Position numbers and translations under genes: made by a program
Part shown: in pieces, positions 9,226 through 16,643 of the stretch
How positions within the stretch are numbered: position 1 is the first letter of the stretch
Layout: the number at the start of each line of letters is the position of its first letter
The notes under the pieces: generated by a model
The model's database searches: none
Told to the model about the DNA's origin: nothing
The model's input: the letters and a program-made list of their open reading frames with translations, nothing else
Assembly: GCF_003544855.1 (NCBI RefSeq)
Contig: NZ_CP032101.1
Span: 1,922,001 to 1,986,000 of the forward strand
Origin: Malaciobacter marinus
GTDB taxonomy: Bacteria; Campylobacterota; Campylobacteria; Campylobacterales; Arcobacteraceae
Length of the DNA: 64,000 nucleotides
Direction of reading: 5' to 3'

Positions 9226-10359
9226 TTATTTCATAGTTAGTGTAAGTATTTGTTCTATCTTATCAAGTGTGATATTTTGTTTTTCACCAATTGCTGTCAT
9301 TTCATGTTTTTCTAAAGCATTTGTAATATTTGATACAACTTTATCATCTATTTCATAATCATTTAGATTTGTTGAAACTTCTAAAGAGTGATATAACTCT
9401 TCTATTTTTTCTATTGTCTTTTGTGCATCATCTATATTAAAAACATTTTGTCCCATTTGTAAAAGTTTCTCTTTTTTATCTTCAAACATTACTCTTAAAA
9501 GTTGAGGTTGAACTACTGCTAAACTTCTTGCATGGTCAAGACCATAAAATGCTGTTAGTTCATGTCCTATCATATGAGTTGCCCAATCTTGTGGTACTCC
9601 TGAACCAATAAATCCATTTAAAGCTTGATTTGCTAAAAGCATTAGATTCTCTTGCCAATGGTAAGTATCTCTTTTATTCCAATTATTTGCAAGAGTAATT
9701 AAACCTTTTAAAATAGTTTCACTATATCCATCATGAAGTAAAGAGTCATTTGGATATGTAAGATACTGTTCACATGTATGAACAAAAGCATCTATTAATC
9801 CATTTGATAATTGTCTATCATCAAGTGTTATCATAACACTTGGGTCTAAAACTGCAAACATAGGAAAAACTTTAGGTGAAAAGAAAAATCTTTTTTCATT
9901 TGTTGTTTTTCTTGAAACTACTGAACCACAGTTAGATTCACTTCCAGTTGCAGGCAAAGTTAAAACCACACCTAAAGGTAAAGCTTCTGTAGGTTGTGTA
10001 GTTCCATCTAAAAAGTCCCAAGCATCACCCTCATATAATGAAGCTGCTGCTAAATATTTACATCCATCAATAACAGAGCCTCCTCCAACAGCTAATATAA
10101 AATTGATATTTTTTTCTTTTACTATTTTTACTGCTTTATTCATAGTCTCAACCGTAGGATTTGGTTCAACTCCACTAAATTCAAAAGATTCATATTTTTC
10201 CAAAGCTTTTACAACTTGTTCATAAACACCATTTTTCTTAATAGATCCTCCACCATAAACAAATAAAACTTTTGCATCTTTAGGAATATAATTAAAAATT
10301 GATTTGATTTTTTCTTTTCCAAACTCTATTAATGTTGGGTTATGATATGTATATGTCAT
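9226..10359 (-). CDS. Iron-containing alcohol dehydrogenase, YqhD/BdhA type
   Basis: A 377-residue group III metal-dependent alcohol dehydrogenase, usually an NADPH-linked aldehyde reductase. The nucleotide-binding motif GGGSVIDG is present. Metal ligands expected for the family are visible: Asp and His in LIDAFVH, His in THMIGHE and His in GLDHARS. Length is close to YqhD (387). Cytoplasmic; substrate cannot be deduced, but aldehyde detoxification or fermentative alcohol formation are the usual roles. ATG preceded by AAAGGA. It is transcribed alone, divergent from the first porin gene, with a TATAAT at 10387-10392 (minus strand). Confidence 0.88.
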   Translation of the reverse strand: MTYTYHNPTLIEFGKEKIKSIFNYIPKDAKVLFVYGGGSIKKNGVYEQVVKALEKYESFEFSGVEPNPTVETMNKAVKIVKEKNINFILAVGGGSVIDGCKYLAAASLYEGDAWDFLDGTTQPTEALPLGVVLTLPATGSESNCGSVVSRKTTNEKRFFFSPKVFPMFAVLDPSVMITLDDRQLSNGLIDAFVHTCEQYLTYPNDSLLHDGYSETILKGLITLANNWNKRDTYHWQENLMLLANQALNGFIGSGVPQDWATHMIGHELTAFYGLDHARSLAVVQPQLLRVMFEDKKEKLLQMGQNVFNIDDAQKTIEKIEELYHSLEVSTNLNDYEIDDKVVSNITNALEKHEMTAIGEKQNITLDKIEQILTLTMK

Positions 10360-10386
10360 ATATTATCCTTTATTCTAATTTTTATC

Positions 10387-10392
10387 ATTATA
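10387..10392 (-). promoter_or_regulatory. Possible -10 element of the alcohol dehydrogenase gene
   Basis: A perfect TATAAT on the minus strand, 28 bases upstream of the ATG. No recognisable -35 element, which is normal for Campylobacterota. Confidence 0.4.
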
Positions 10393-10436
10393 TAACTAAA
10401 AAATGAATTTTCAAAGTAAATATCCCGTAAATTAAT

Positions 10437-10517
10437 ATTTTCGATTTTTTTTCTACATTTTTTATTTATACTTCCCAAACATAAAAAATAAAACTACTTA
10501 TAAATATTTAGTTTTAT
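10437..10517 (+). promoter_or_regulatory. Predicted promoter and leader of the first porin gene
   Basis: T-rich blocks at about 11-base spacing (TATTTTCGATT, TTTTTTCTACA, TTTTTTATTTA) run into TATACT at 10467-10472. The first block is near-identical to the repeats in the torA promoter. The leader contains a 9-bp inverted repeat (10488-10496 with 10509-10517) that could form a 5' hairpin about 25 bases before the start codon. Confidence 0.4.
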
Positions 10518-10541
10518 TTAATTATACACAAAGGAAATGAT

Positions 10542-11699
10542 ATGAAATCTATTAAGTTAAGTCTAATTACTGCTTTAGCAACAACTGTATGTAATACAGC
10601 TAGTGCCAATAGTTTACAAGAAGCATTAACAAGTGGAAAAGTAAGTGGAGAGTTTGCCGTAACATATGAAACAAGAGATCAAAATAAAGAAATCTCTAAT
10701 TATTATCAAGACACTGCTTATAGTGTAGGTTCTTTTGCATTAAAATATGAAACAGCAAAATGGAATAATCTTAGTCTAACAGCTAAATTTAGAGCTTATA
10801 AAACTCTATTTGAAGATGATGATAAATCTATAACTAGTACAGGTAAAGGTGATGCTAGTGAAAGATTTTATAAAACTGGAAGCGAAAAAGACATTGATGC
10901 AGAAGAGTTATTTTTAGCATATGATTTAAATAACTTACATATTAAAGCAGGTAGACAATTTATCTCTACTGAATGGATTAATAAAACTCAAGATGCAATA
11001 AGCTTATATTATGATATCAATAATACAAGTATTGAAGCAATCTGGTCAAGTAGACATGGTAGGGTTTATGCAAGAGATTATAGACCTATGACTCATATCA
11101 ACAAAGAAAATGGTGGTGTATATAAATTAGGTGTTACACAAAAATTAAGTGATTCATTTTCTATAAAAGCTTATGGAGTAACAGCACCATCATTAAAAGA
11201 TATTTATGGTGGAAAAATCAACTATAAATATAGTATAAACAATATTAAGTTTGGCGCAATGGCACACTATGCAGACTTAGATGAAGATGATACTAATTTA
11301 CAAGATAGTAATATTTTAGAATTAAAAACATTTGCTACAATTAATGGATACACAGCAACACTTGGATATGTACAAATTGATGAAGATGCTGCATTTAACC
11401 ATATTGCAGGAGAGACTATCATTCCTTTTGAAGAAGGTGATCAAATGTTCTTAAAAGATGCAAAAACTACTTATGCAATGTTAAGTAAATCTTTTGGAAA
11501 TTTAAGTTTAACAGCCTTGTATGGAATTACTGATTATGAAAAAGATTTTGATAAAGATGAGTTTAACTTATGGGCAACATATCAATTTAACAAAAACTTT
11601 AAACTAAATGTAGGATATGCACTAACTAATGAAGATAATAAAGATGCAAACACTACTGATTTAAATCAATTAAATGCAACTTTAGTTTACTCATTTTAA
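10542..11699 (+). CDS. Opr-family outer-membrane porin, first tandem copy
   Basis: A 385-residue porin with signal peptide (about 1-22, cleavage after ASA) and mature N-terminus near NSLQEALTSGKVSGE, a motif typical of Campylobacterota Opr/major outer membrane porins. The rest alternates short amphipathic strands with acidic loops and ends in LVYSF with a terminal Phe. Good AAAGGAA ribosome binding site. Forms a general diffusion channel by family knowledge. It is a paralogue of the porin at 11974-13146: signal peptide, first 80 residues and C-terminus are nearly identical, the middle diverges. Confidence 0.92.
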   Translation: MKSIKLSLITALATTVCNTASANSLQEALTSGKVSGEFAVTYETRDQNKEISNYYQDTAYSVGSFALKYETAKWNNLSLTAKFRAYKTLFEDDDKSITSTGKGDASERFYKTGSEKDIDAEELFLAYDLNNLHIKAGRQFISTEWINKTQDAISLYYDINNTSIEAIWSSRHGRVYARDYRPMTHINKENGGVYKLGVTQKLSDSFSIKAYGVTAPSLKDIYGGKINYKYSINNIKFGAMAHYADLDEDDTNLQDSNILELKTFATINGYTATLGYVQIDEDAAFNHIAGETIIPFEEGDQMFLKDAKTTYAMLSKSFGNLSLTALYGITDYEKDFDKDEFNLWATYQFNKNFKLNVGYALTNEDNKDANTTDLNQLNATLVYSF

Positions 11700-11701
11700 T
11701 T

Positions 11702-11725
11702 ATATACTCCTTCCAAGGAGTATAT
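11702..11725 (+). terminator. Hairpin just after the first porin stop codon
   Basis: Inverted repeat ATATACTCCTT / AAGGAGTATAT. It lacks a U-tract immediately downstream, so it may act as a 3' mRNA stabiliser rather than a terminator; the structured element that follows may complete the 3' UTR. Confidence 0.5.
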
Positions 11726-11728
11726 TAA

Positions 11729-11840
11729 GAGTATAGAACTGCCTCTGAAAAAATTATATAATTTTTATTAGTTTCCCTTACTATAAGAAGTTTTTAGCGA
11801 ATTTAACTTCATAATCTCCTTCAGAGGTAGTTCTATGCTC
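11729..11840 (+). ncRNA. Structured RNA-like element, copy 1 (porin 3' region)
   Basis: A 21-bp closing stem pairs 11729-11749 with 11820-11840 with two G-U wobbles. Inside are a UCCCUU segment and a second hairpin (GAAGTT 11787-11792 with AACTTC 11805-11810) whose loop contains GCGAATTT. A second copy follows the next porin at 13177-13295. The two copies share loop sequence but change stem bases in compensating pairs, indicating selection on structure. I do not recognise a named RNA family. It may be a porin 3' UTR element, an independent small RNA or a cis element for the following gene; orientation is assumed. Confidence 0.6.
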
Positions 11841-11898
11841 TATTTAAAAGTTTTTACTTAATACACAAAAAATTTACTTTTTAGACCCACTGATTAAT

Positions 11899-11904
11899 TA
11901 TAAT
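11899..11904 (+). promoter_or_regulatory. Possible -10 element of the second porin gene
   Basis: Perfect TATAAT about 70 bases upstream of the chosen ATG, within an AT-rich stretch. It would let the second porin be expressed independently of the first. Confidence 0.4.
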
Positions 11905-11973
11905 TTGAAAATAAACTTAATTTTACCAATTACTGTAAAAATAAAGTTTAAACACTTTGGAAAAAGGAAAACA

Positions 11974-13146
11974 ATGAAAAGTATCAAATTAAGCTTAATT
12001 GCTTCATTAGCTTTAAGTGCATGTACATTCGCGAGTGCAAATAGTTTACAAGAAGCTTTAACAAATGGAAAAGTAAGTGGAGAAGTTGCAGTTACTTATG
12101 AAACAAGAAATGTTGATGAAAAAGTAGGAAACTATTATCAAGACACTGCTTATAGTGTTGGTTCATTTGCATTAAAGTATGAGACAGGCGTTTGGAATAA
12201 TCTTAGTTTAACTACTAAATTTAGAGCATATAAAACTCTATTTGAAGATAATGATAGCCTTGAAACTTGGAAAGGTAGTGGTGATGCTAGTGAGAGATTT
12301 TATGAAAATGGTGATGAAAAAGACATTGACGCTGAAGAGTTCTTTGTAAAATACCAATATGATAATTTCACACTTAAAGCTGGTAGACAATTTATTGTTT
12401 CTGATTGGTTTGCAAAAACACATGATGCAGTTAAACTTGATGCAGTATTTGGTGATACAGCAGTTGAAGCAATCTGGTCTAAAAAAATTGGTAGAGTTTA
12501 TGCAAGAGATTATAGACCTATGGAAAATATCAATGATAGTAAAGGTGCATATAAATTAGGTATTACTCATAAATTCAATGATAATATCAAAGCAACTGTT
12601 TATGATGTATATTTACCAGATAATCACTACAAATTAGGTGGAAGATTAAATCTTGATTATGATAAATTCTCTATTAGAGCAGATTATGTTCAACAAAAAA
12701 TGGATGATGATTTAAATAAAGATGATACAGACTTTTTTCACTTAAAAGCTAGTACAAAAATCCTTGGAGTTAATGCAGCTATTGGTTATGCAAAAGTTGG
12801 AGATGACAAAGACCCATTTATTGGATATGGAGCAGCTGGAGAGTCTTTAAGTCCATTTGAAGAAGGTGATGCTTTTTATTATAGAAATGCAGAGACTTAC
12901 TATGCAAGCTTAAGCAAATCATTTGGTGATTTAAATGCTACTTTAATTTATGGAATCTTTAACGACTATAAGACAGACTCACAAGAAGAGTATGATGCTG
13001 AAGAAACAACTTTATGGTTAGGATACAAAGTATCTGATAATATCAAAGCAAATGTTGGATACACATACTTTAATACAGATGATGTAAATGGTTGGGTTGG
13101 TTCTGATATGAATCAATTAAACGCTACATTAGTATATAGTTTCTAA
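11974..13146 (+). CDS. Opr-family outer-membrane porin, second tandem copy
   Basis: A 390-residue porin. I chose the ATG at 11974 rather than the in-frame one at 11905: it has an AAAAGGAAA ribosome binding site and begins a signal peptide (MKSIKLSLIASLAL..., cleavage after ASA) matching the upstream paralogue. Mature start NSLQEALTNGKVSGE; C-terminus LVYSF with the terminal Phe needed for outer-membrane insertion. Divergence from copy 1 is concentrated in predicted surface loops and in the central strands, suggesting different pore selectivity. Followed by its own hairpin and structured element. Confidence 0.92.
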   Translation: MKSIKLSLIASLALSACTFASANSLQEALTNGKVSGEVAVTYETRNVDEKVGNYYQDTAYSVGSFALKYETGVWNNLSLTTKFRAYKTLFEDNDSLETWKGSGDASERFYENGDEKDIDAEEFFVKYQYDNFTLKAGRQFIVSDWFAKTHDAVKLDAVFGDTAVEAIWSKKIGRVYARDYRPMENINDSKGAYKLGITHKFNDNIKATVYDVYLPDNHYKLGGRLNLDYDKFSIRADYVQQKMDDDLNKDDTDFFHLKASTKILGVNAAIGYAKVGDDKDPFIGYGAAGESLSPFEEGDAFYYRNAETYYASLSKSFGDLNATLIYGIFNDYKTDSQEEYDAEETTLWLGYKVSDNIKANVGYTYFNTDDVNGWVGSDMNQLNATLVYSF

Positions 13147-13150
13147 ATTT

Positions 13151-13172
13151 ATGCGCTCCTTTTGGAGTGCAT
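13151..13172 (+). terminator. Hairpin just after the second porin stop codon
   Basis: A 9-bp stem (ATGCGCTCC / GGAGTGCAT, one G-U) with a TTTT loop, in the same position as the hairpin after the first porin. No U-tract follows. Confidence 0.5.
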
Positions 13173-13176
13173 ACTT

Positions 13177-13295
13177 AGGTCATAAAACTGCCTCTGGAAC
13201 ATTTTTATTGTCCCTTTTTGTTTCTTGATTTTTTATCTTCAGATGTTTATTGCGAATTTTACATCTTAAGAGTTTCAGGGGTAGTTCTATGACCT
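13177..13295 (+). ncRNA. Structured RNA-like element, copy 2 (porin 3' region)
   Basis: The closing stem pairs 13177-13200 with 13272-13295 over 24 positions with one A-C mismatch. The internal hairpin is AGATGT (13241-13246) with ACATCT (13261-13266), extended by CTT/AAG, with a GCGAATTT-containing loop as in copy 1. The closing-stem core AACTGCCTCTG is identical to copy 1 while the stem base covaries (GAGTAT/ATGCTC in copy 1, GGTCAT/ATGACC here). GGAAC at 13196-13200 could alternatively pair with TGTCCC at 13210-13215. TATTTT after the stem could support termination. Family unknown. Confidence 0.6.
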
Positions 13296-13428
13296 ATTTT
13301 CTTAAAATTATAATTTTTTCTTATAATAATCTCCAATCTAGTTTTTCAATTTTTGTGACATTTTAATAACAAACAACCTTTTTACGGTAATCTCTAAAAA
13401 AAGAAATTTCATTTTTTTAAGTATATAT

Positions 13429-13481
13429 TATAATATTTTAAGTTTTAATATCTTAATATTTCAATAACGATTATCATAATT
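13429..13481 (+). promoter_or_regulatory. Predicted feo promoter with Fur-box-like operator
   Basis: Perfect TATAAT at 13429-13434 followed by a 19-base site at 13463-13481 (AATAACGATTATCATAATT) that matches the classical Fur consensus at 14 of 19 positions by my count. Placement just downstream of the -10 fits iron-dependent repression of feoAB. Confidence 0.6.
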
Positions 13482-13496
13482 ACTAAAGGTTATATT

Positions 13497-13733
13497 TTGA
13501 ATAAAAAAATGATTATGCTTGATACTTTATCAAAAGGTCAAAAAGCAAAAATAAAAAAAATAAGAACAGATGGAAAACTTTTAAGAAGATTATTAGACAT
13601 GGGCTTTGTTATGAATAGTGAGATTGAAGTTATTAGAGAAGCGCCTTTATTTGATCCAATGGAATTAAAAATACAAAATTATTACATAAGTATTAGAAAA
13701 AGTGAAGCTTCTTTAATTGAGGTTAAAATATGA
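13497..13733 (+). CDS. feoA: Ferrous iron transport protein A
   Basis: A 78-residue SH3-like FeoA, a small cytoplasmic partner of FeoB. Typical elements are LRRLLDMGF and the hydrophobic C-terminal strand ending in EASLIEVKI. The start is a TTG: AAAGG at 13485-13489 is 7 bases upstream of it, whereas the next ATG (13509) would be 19 bases away. The stop overlaps the feoB start (ATGA), indicating translational coupling. Probably iron-regulated via the Fur-like site upstream. Confidence 0.9.
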   Translation: MNKKMIMLDTLSKGQKAKIKKIRTDGKLLRRLLDMGFVMNSEIEVIREAPLFDPMELKIQNYYISIRKSEASLIEVKI

Positions 13734-16216
13734 AACAAATAAAAGTAGGTCTTGCAGGTCAACCAAATTGTGGTAAATCTACAATTTTCAACCTTGTAAG
13801 TGGAATTGAACAACACATTGCAAACTATCCAGGGGTAACAGTAGATAAAAAAGTTGGATTTTTCAAATATGAAGATTACAAAGTTGAAATGGTAGATTTA
13901 CCTGGAACATACTCTTTTAGCTCATTTTCACAAGAAGAAAAAGTTGCAAAAAAGTTTATAATTGATGAGAGTAATCCTAATTCAAAAGAAAAAAGTATTG
14001 ATATTATTGTAAATGTAATTGATTCTTCAAACTTAAAAAGAAATCTTTACCTAACATTTCAACTTTTAGAAATTGGTATTCCTGTTATTGTTGTATTAAA
14101 TATGATTGATATAGCAAAAAACAGAGGATTAGAAATAGATTCTAAAAAGATTTCTAAAATGCTTTCTTGCCCAGTTGTTGAAACAAGTGGTTCAAAAAGT
14201 ATTGGTGGAAAAGAGCTTATGCAAACTATTACAAATACTTTTGAAAAAAAGACTAAATATGAAGAGTTTAAAATAAACTATGAAGAGTTAGAAGTTCATA
14301 TTCAAAAGATTGAAAAACTTTTAGAAAATAGTAAAAGCCACCTAAGTAAAAGATGGCTTGCAATCAAACTACTTGAAGAAGATCCAACTATTTTAGAACA
14401 TGTTGGCTCAAATATAAAAAAAGAGGAAATAGATAAAGAAATAGAGAGTTTTCATACACTTCATGATAAAGATACCATCTCTTTTCTAGCAACATTTAGA
14501 TATGACTCTGCTGATGTAATATATCATGAGTGTGTAAAAAATAATAATATAAATAAAGAAACCTTAACAGATAAAATTGACAAAATAGTATTAAATAGAA
14601 TATTTGCAATACCAATTTTATTATTTATAATATTTTTAGTTTACGAAATATCAATTGTTTATGGATATAAACTTACAGATTACACATGGCCAATATTAGC
14701 CTCAATGAAAAATTTTATTATTGATATATTGCCAATGGCTGACTTTACAAAAGTTCCTATGATAACAGATTTTTTTATCTGGATGACAAATAGTTCAATT
14801 GCATTATTAAACTATATCCCAATATTTTTTATTCTATTTGCATTGATTGCTATTATGGAAGATGTAGGCTATATGCCAAGAATGGCTTTTATTCTTGATA
14901 AAATCTTTAAAAAATTTGGTTTACATGGACAATCTACTCTTCCTTTAGTATTAGGTGGAGCAATGGTAGGTGGTTGTGCAGTTCCTGGTGTTATGTCAAC
15001 AAAAGGAATTAGTGATGAAAGAGCAAGAATGGCTACAATATTAACAGTTCCATATATGAATTGTCTTGCAAAAGTGCCTTTTTATACACTTTTATTAGGA
15101 GCTTTTTTCAAACCAGAAATGGCACTTATGATGTTTTTCATTTCAACAATTACTATTTTTATTGCATTATTAATTGCAAAACTTTTAACAACAACAGTTT
15201 TAAAAACAAGACAAACAGCTCCTTTTGTAATGGAATTACCACCTTATCATGTTCCAACAATTAAAGGTGTTTTTATAAGATCTTTTCAAAAGGTGTGGAT
15301 ATATATTAAAAAAGTTGTAACTATTGTCTTAGCAGTAGCAGTTATACTATTTGCAATGTTAGAGTTTCCAGGATTAAGTGAAGACTCAATTTTAAAGTAT
15401 GAAAAACAATCAGAAATATACTTAGCGAAATTTGATAAACAAATTAAAAATAATAAATATTATCAATTAGTAGATACAAAAAATGAGGTATCTGATTTAT
15501 TAAATTATTATGATAGATATAGAGCAAAAAGAATGGCAGCTACTTCAAAAGAAGATGCAAAACAACTTGATAAAAAATTCAAACTTATAAATGCAGATTA
15601 TTATACATTCTTAAAACCAAGAAAAAATAAAGAAGCAAAAAAAATAAACAGAGCTATTAGAAAACTTTCAAGAGATAGAAAAAAAGTTTTAAGAGAGATG
15701 AAAAATGAAAAAATTGAAAATTCAATACTTGGAATGACTGGAAGATCTTTAGAACCAATTACTCAATACGCTGGGTTTGATTGGAAAATAAACGTAGCAT
15801 TTTTAAGCTCTTTTGCAGCAAGGGAGAGTGCAGTTGCAACTCTTGGAAGTATTTATGAAAATAACAAAGCCGATTCTAAAAGAGCAGAAGAAGCAATGGC
15901 TGAGAATAGTGGTTATACTCCATTACATGCAGCTGCAATTATAATTTTCATGATTCTTACTCCACCTTGTATTGCAACTATGATTGTAGTAAAAATGCAA
16001 ACAAATAGTTACAAATGGATGGTATTTGCAATATTTTTCCCTGTGTTTTTAGGTATTGCAATGTCTTCTTTAACTTTTACAGTTGGAAATATTTTCTCCT
16101 TAAGTGGAGTAGAAGCAATGGCAGCATTCTATTTTGCAATAGTTTTTATTACTCTTATTTTGGCTTTTTATCCAAGTAAAAGTATAAACTGGAAAGGAGG
16201 ACTAAATAAAGTCTAA
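13730..16216 (+). CDS. feoB: Ferrous iron transporter B with charged insertion
   Basis: An 828-residue inner-membrane Fe(II) transporter with an N-terminal G-protein domain: G1 GQPNCGKS (residues 10-17), G3 DLPGTYS, G4 NMID. Next come a helical spacer and membrane helices with the two Gate regions (the first includes LPLVLGGAMVGGCAVPG, with the conserved Cys). Longer than many FeoB proteins because of a Lys/Glu-rich, probably coiled segment of about 110 residues at roughly 557-665, between predicted membrane helices. The second Gate region follows (SFAARESAVATLGSIY). First large gene of an operon continuing to about 17615. Confidence 0.95.
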   Translation: MKQIKVGLAGQPNCGKSTIFNLVSGIEQHIANYPGVTVDKKVGFFKYEDYKVEMVDLPGTYSFSSFSQEEKVAKKFIIDESNPNSKEKSIDIIVNVIDSSNLKRNLYLTFQLLEIGIPVIVVLNMIDIAKNRGLEIDSKKISKMLSCPVVETSGSKSIGGKELMQTITNTFEKKTKYEEFKINYEELEVHIQKIEKLLENSKSHLSKRWLAIKLLEEDPTILEHVGSNIKKEEIDKEIESFHTLHDKDTISFLATFRYDSADVIYHECVKNNNINKETLTDKIDKIVLNRIFAIPILLFIIFLVYEISIVYGYKLTDYTWPILASMKNFIIDILPMADFTKVPMITDFFIWMTNSSIALLNYIPIFFILFALIAIMEDVGYMPRMAFILDKIFKKFGLHGQSTLPLVLGGAMVGGCAVPGVMSTKGISDERARMATILTVPYMNCLAKVPFYTLLLGAFFKPEMALMMFFISTITIFIALLIAKLLTTTVLKTRQTAPFVMELPPYHVPTIKGVFIRSFQKVWIYIKKVVTIVLAVAVILFAMLEFPGLSEDSILKYEKQSEIYLAKFDKQIKNNKYYQLVDTKNEVSDLLNYYDRYRAKRMAATSKEDAKQLDKKFKLINADYYTFLKPRKNKEAKKINRAIRKLSRDRKKVLREMKNEKIENSILGMTGRSLEPITQYAGFDWKINVAFLSSFAARESAVATLGSIYENNKADSKRAEEAMAENSGYTPLHAAAIIIFMILTPPCIATMIVVKMQTNSYKWMVFAIFFPVFLGIAMSSLTFTVGNIFSLSGVEAMAAFYFAIVFITLILAFYPSKSINWKGGLNKV

Positions 16217-16255
16217 TTTAACAAAATACAATTTAATAAAAAGAAAGGAAATATA

Positions 16256-16555
16256 ATGAAAAAAATAGTATTAGCATTAAGCTTTATGATAAGTTCAATG
16301 TTTGCACATAGTGCAATAATGAGTTGTTTTGATAACGCAGATGGAACAATCACTTGTGAAGGTGGTTTTAGTGATGGAAGTAGTGCCACAGGAGTAAAAT
16401 TTAAAGTTGAAAAAGATGGAAAAATTGTATTCAACACTAAAATGAATGAATACAGTGAAGTTAATTTCAAAAAACCAAGTGGAGATTATACTGCAATCTT
16501 TGATGCAGGTGAAGGACATCAAGTAAAAATAAAAAGTTCTGATATAACAGAATAA
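16256..16555 (+). CDS. Small secreted protein of the feo operon
   Basis: A 99-residue protein with a signal peptide (1-17) ending in FA before His18, so the mature protein would begin HSAIMSC. Two cysteines (24 and 34) could form a disulfide. The C-terminal half (GDYTAIFDAGEGHQVKI) resembles the end of NikL/DUF4198-type proteins linked to metal uptake. AAAGGAAA ribosome binding site; 39 bases after feoB. I infer a periplasmic metal-related accessory role. The family assignment is by eye only. Confidence 0.7.
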   Translation: MKKIVLALSFMISSMFAHSAIMSCFDNADGTITCEGGFSDGSSATGVKFKVEKDGKIVFNTKMNEYSEVNFKKPSGDYTAIFDAGEGHQVKIKSSDITE

Positions 16556-16562
16556 AATAAAA

Positions 16563-16588
16563 CTTTATCTTCTTTATTGAAGATAAAG
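16563..16588 (+). terminator. Internal hairpin in the feo operon
   Basis: A 10-bp stem (CTTTATCTTC / GAAGATAAAG) with loop TTTATT directly after the 99-residue gene. No U-tract follows, so it probably attenuates or protects a 3' end rather than stopping transcription fully. Confidence 0.45.
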
Positions 16589-16601
16589 CCAATAATTAAT
16601 T

Positions 16602-16620
16602 GATAATGACTATAAATATT
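16602..16620 (+). promoter_or_regulatory. Second Fur-box-like site
   Basis: GATAATGACTATAAATATT matches the 19-base Fur consensus at 14 positions by my count, with a perfect left half. It lies 24 bases upstream of the DUF4198 gene and after an internal hairpin, so that gene may have its own iron-responsive promoter. Confidence 0.4.
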
Positions 16621-16643
16621 AATATATAAAAAGGGAAAATAAA

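Noticed and set aside
12238-12559. Overlapping frames inside the second porin gene on either strand
   Set aside because: Low-complexity shadow frames without ribosome binding sites, fully inside a well-supported porin gene.
11729-13295. The two porin-linked elements as 6S RNA copies or as MITE-type mobile elements
   Set aside because: Length (about 112-119) is short for 6S RNA and I cannot see its characteristic central bubble; for a MITE I would expect near-identical copies, target duplications and random placement, whereas the copies diverge with compensatory changes and sit at equivalent positions.
16213-16522. Minus-strand frames opposite the 99-residue feo-operon gene
   Set aside because: They are antisense shadows; the plus-strand frame has a signal peptide, a ribosome binding site and operon context.
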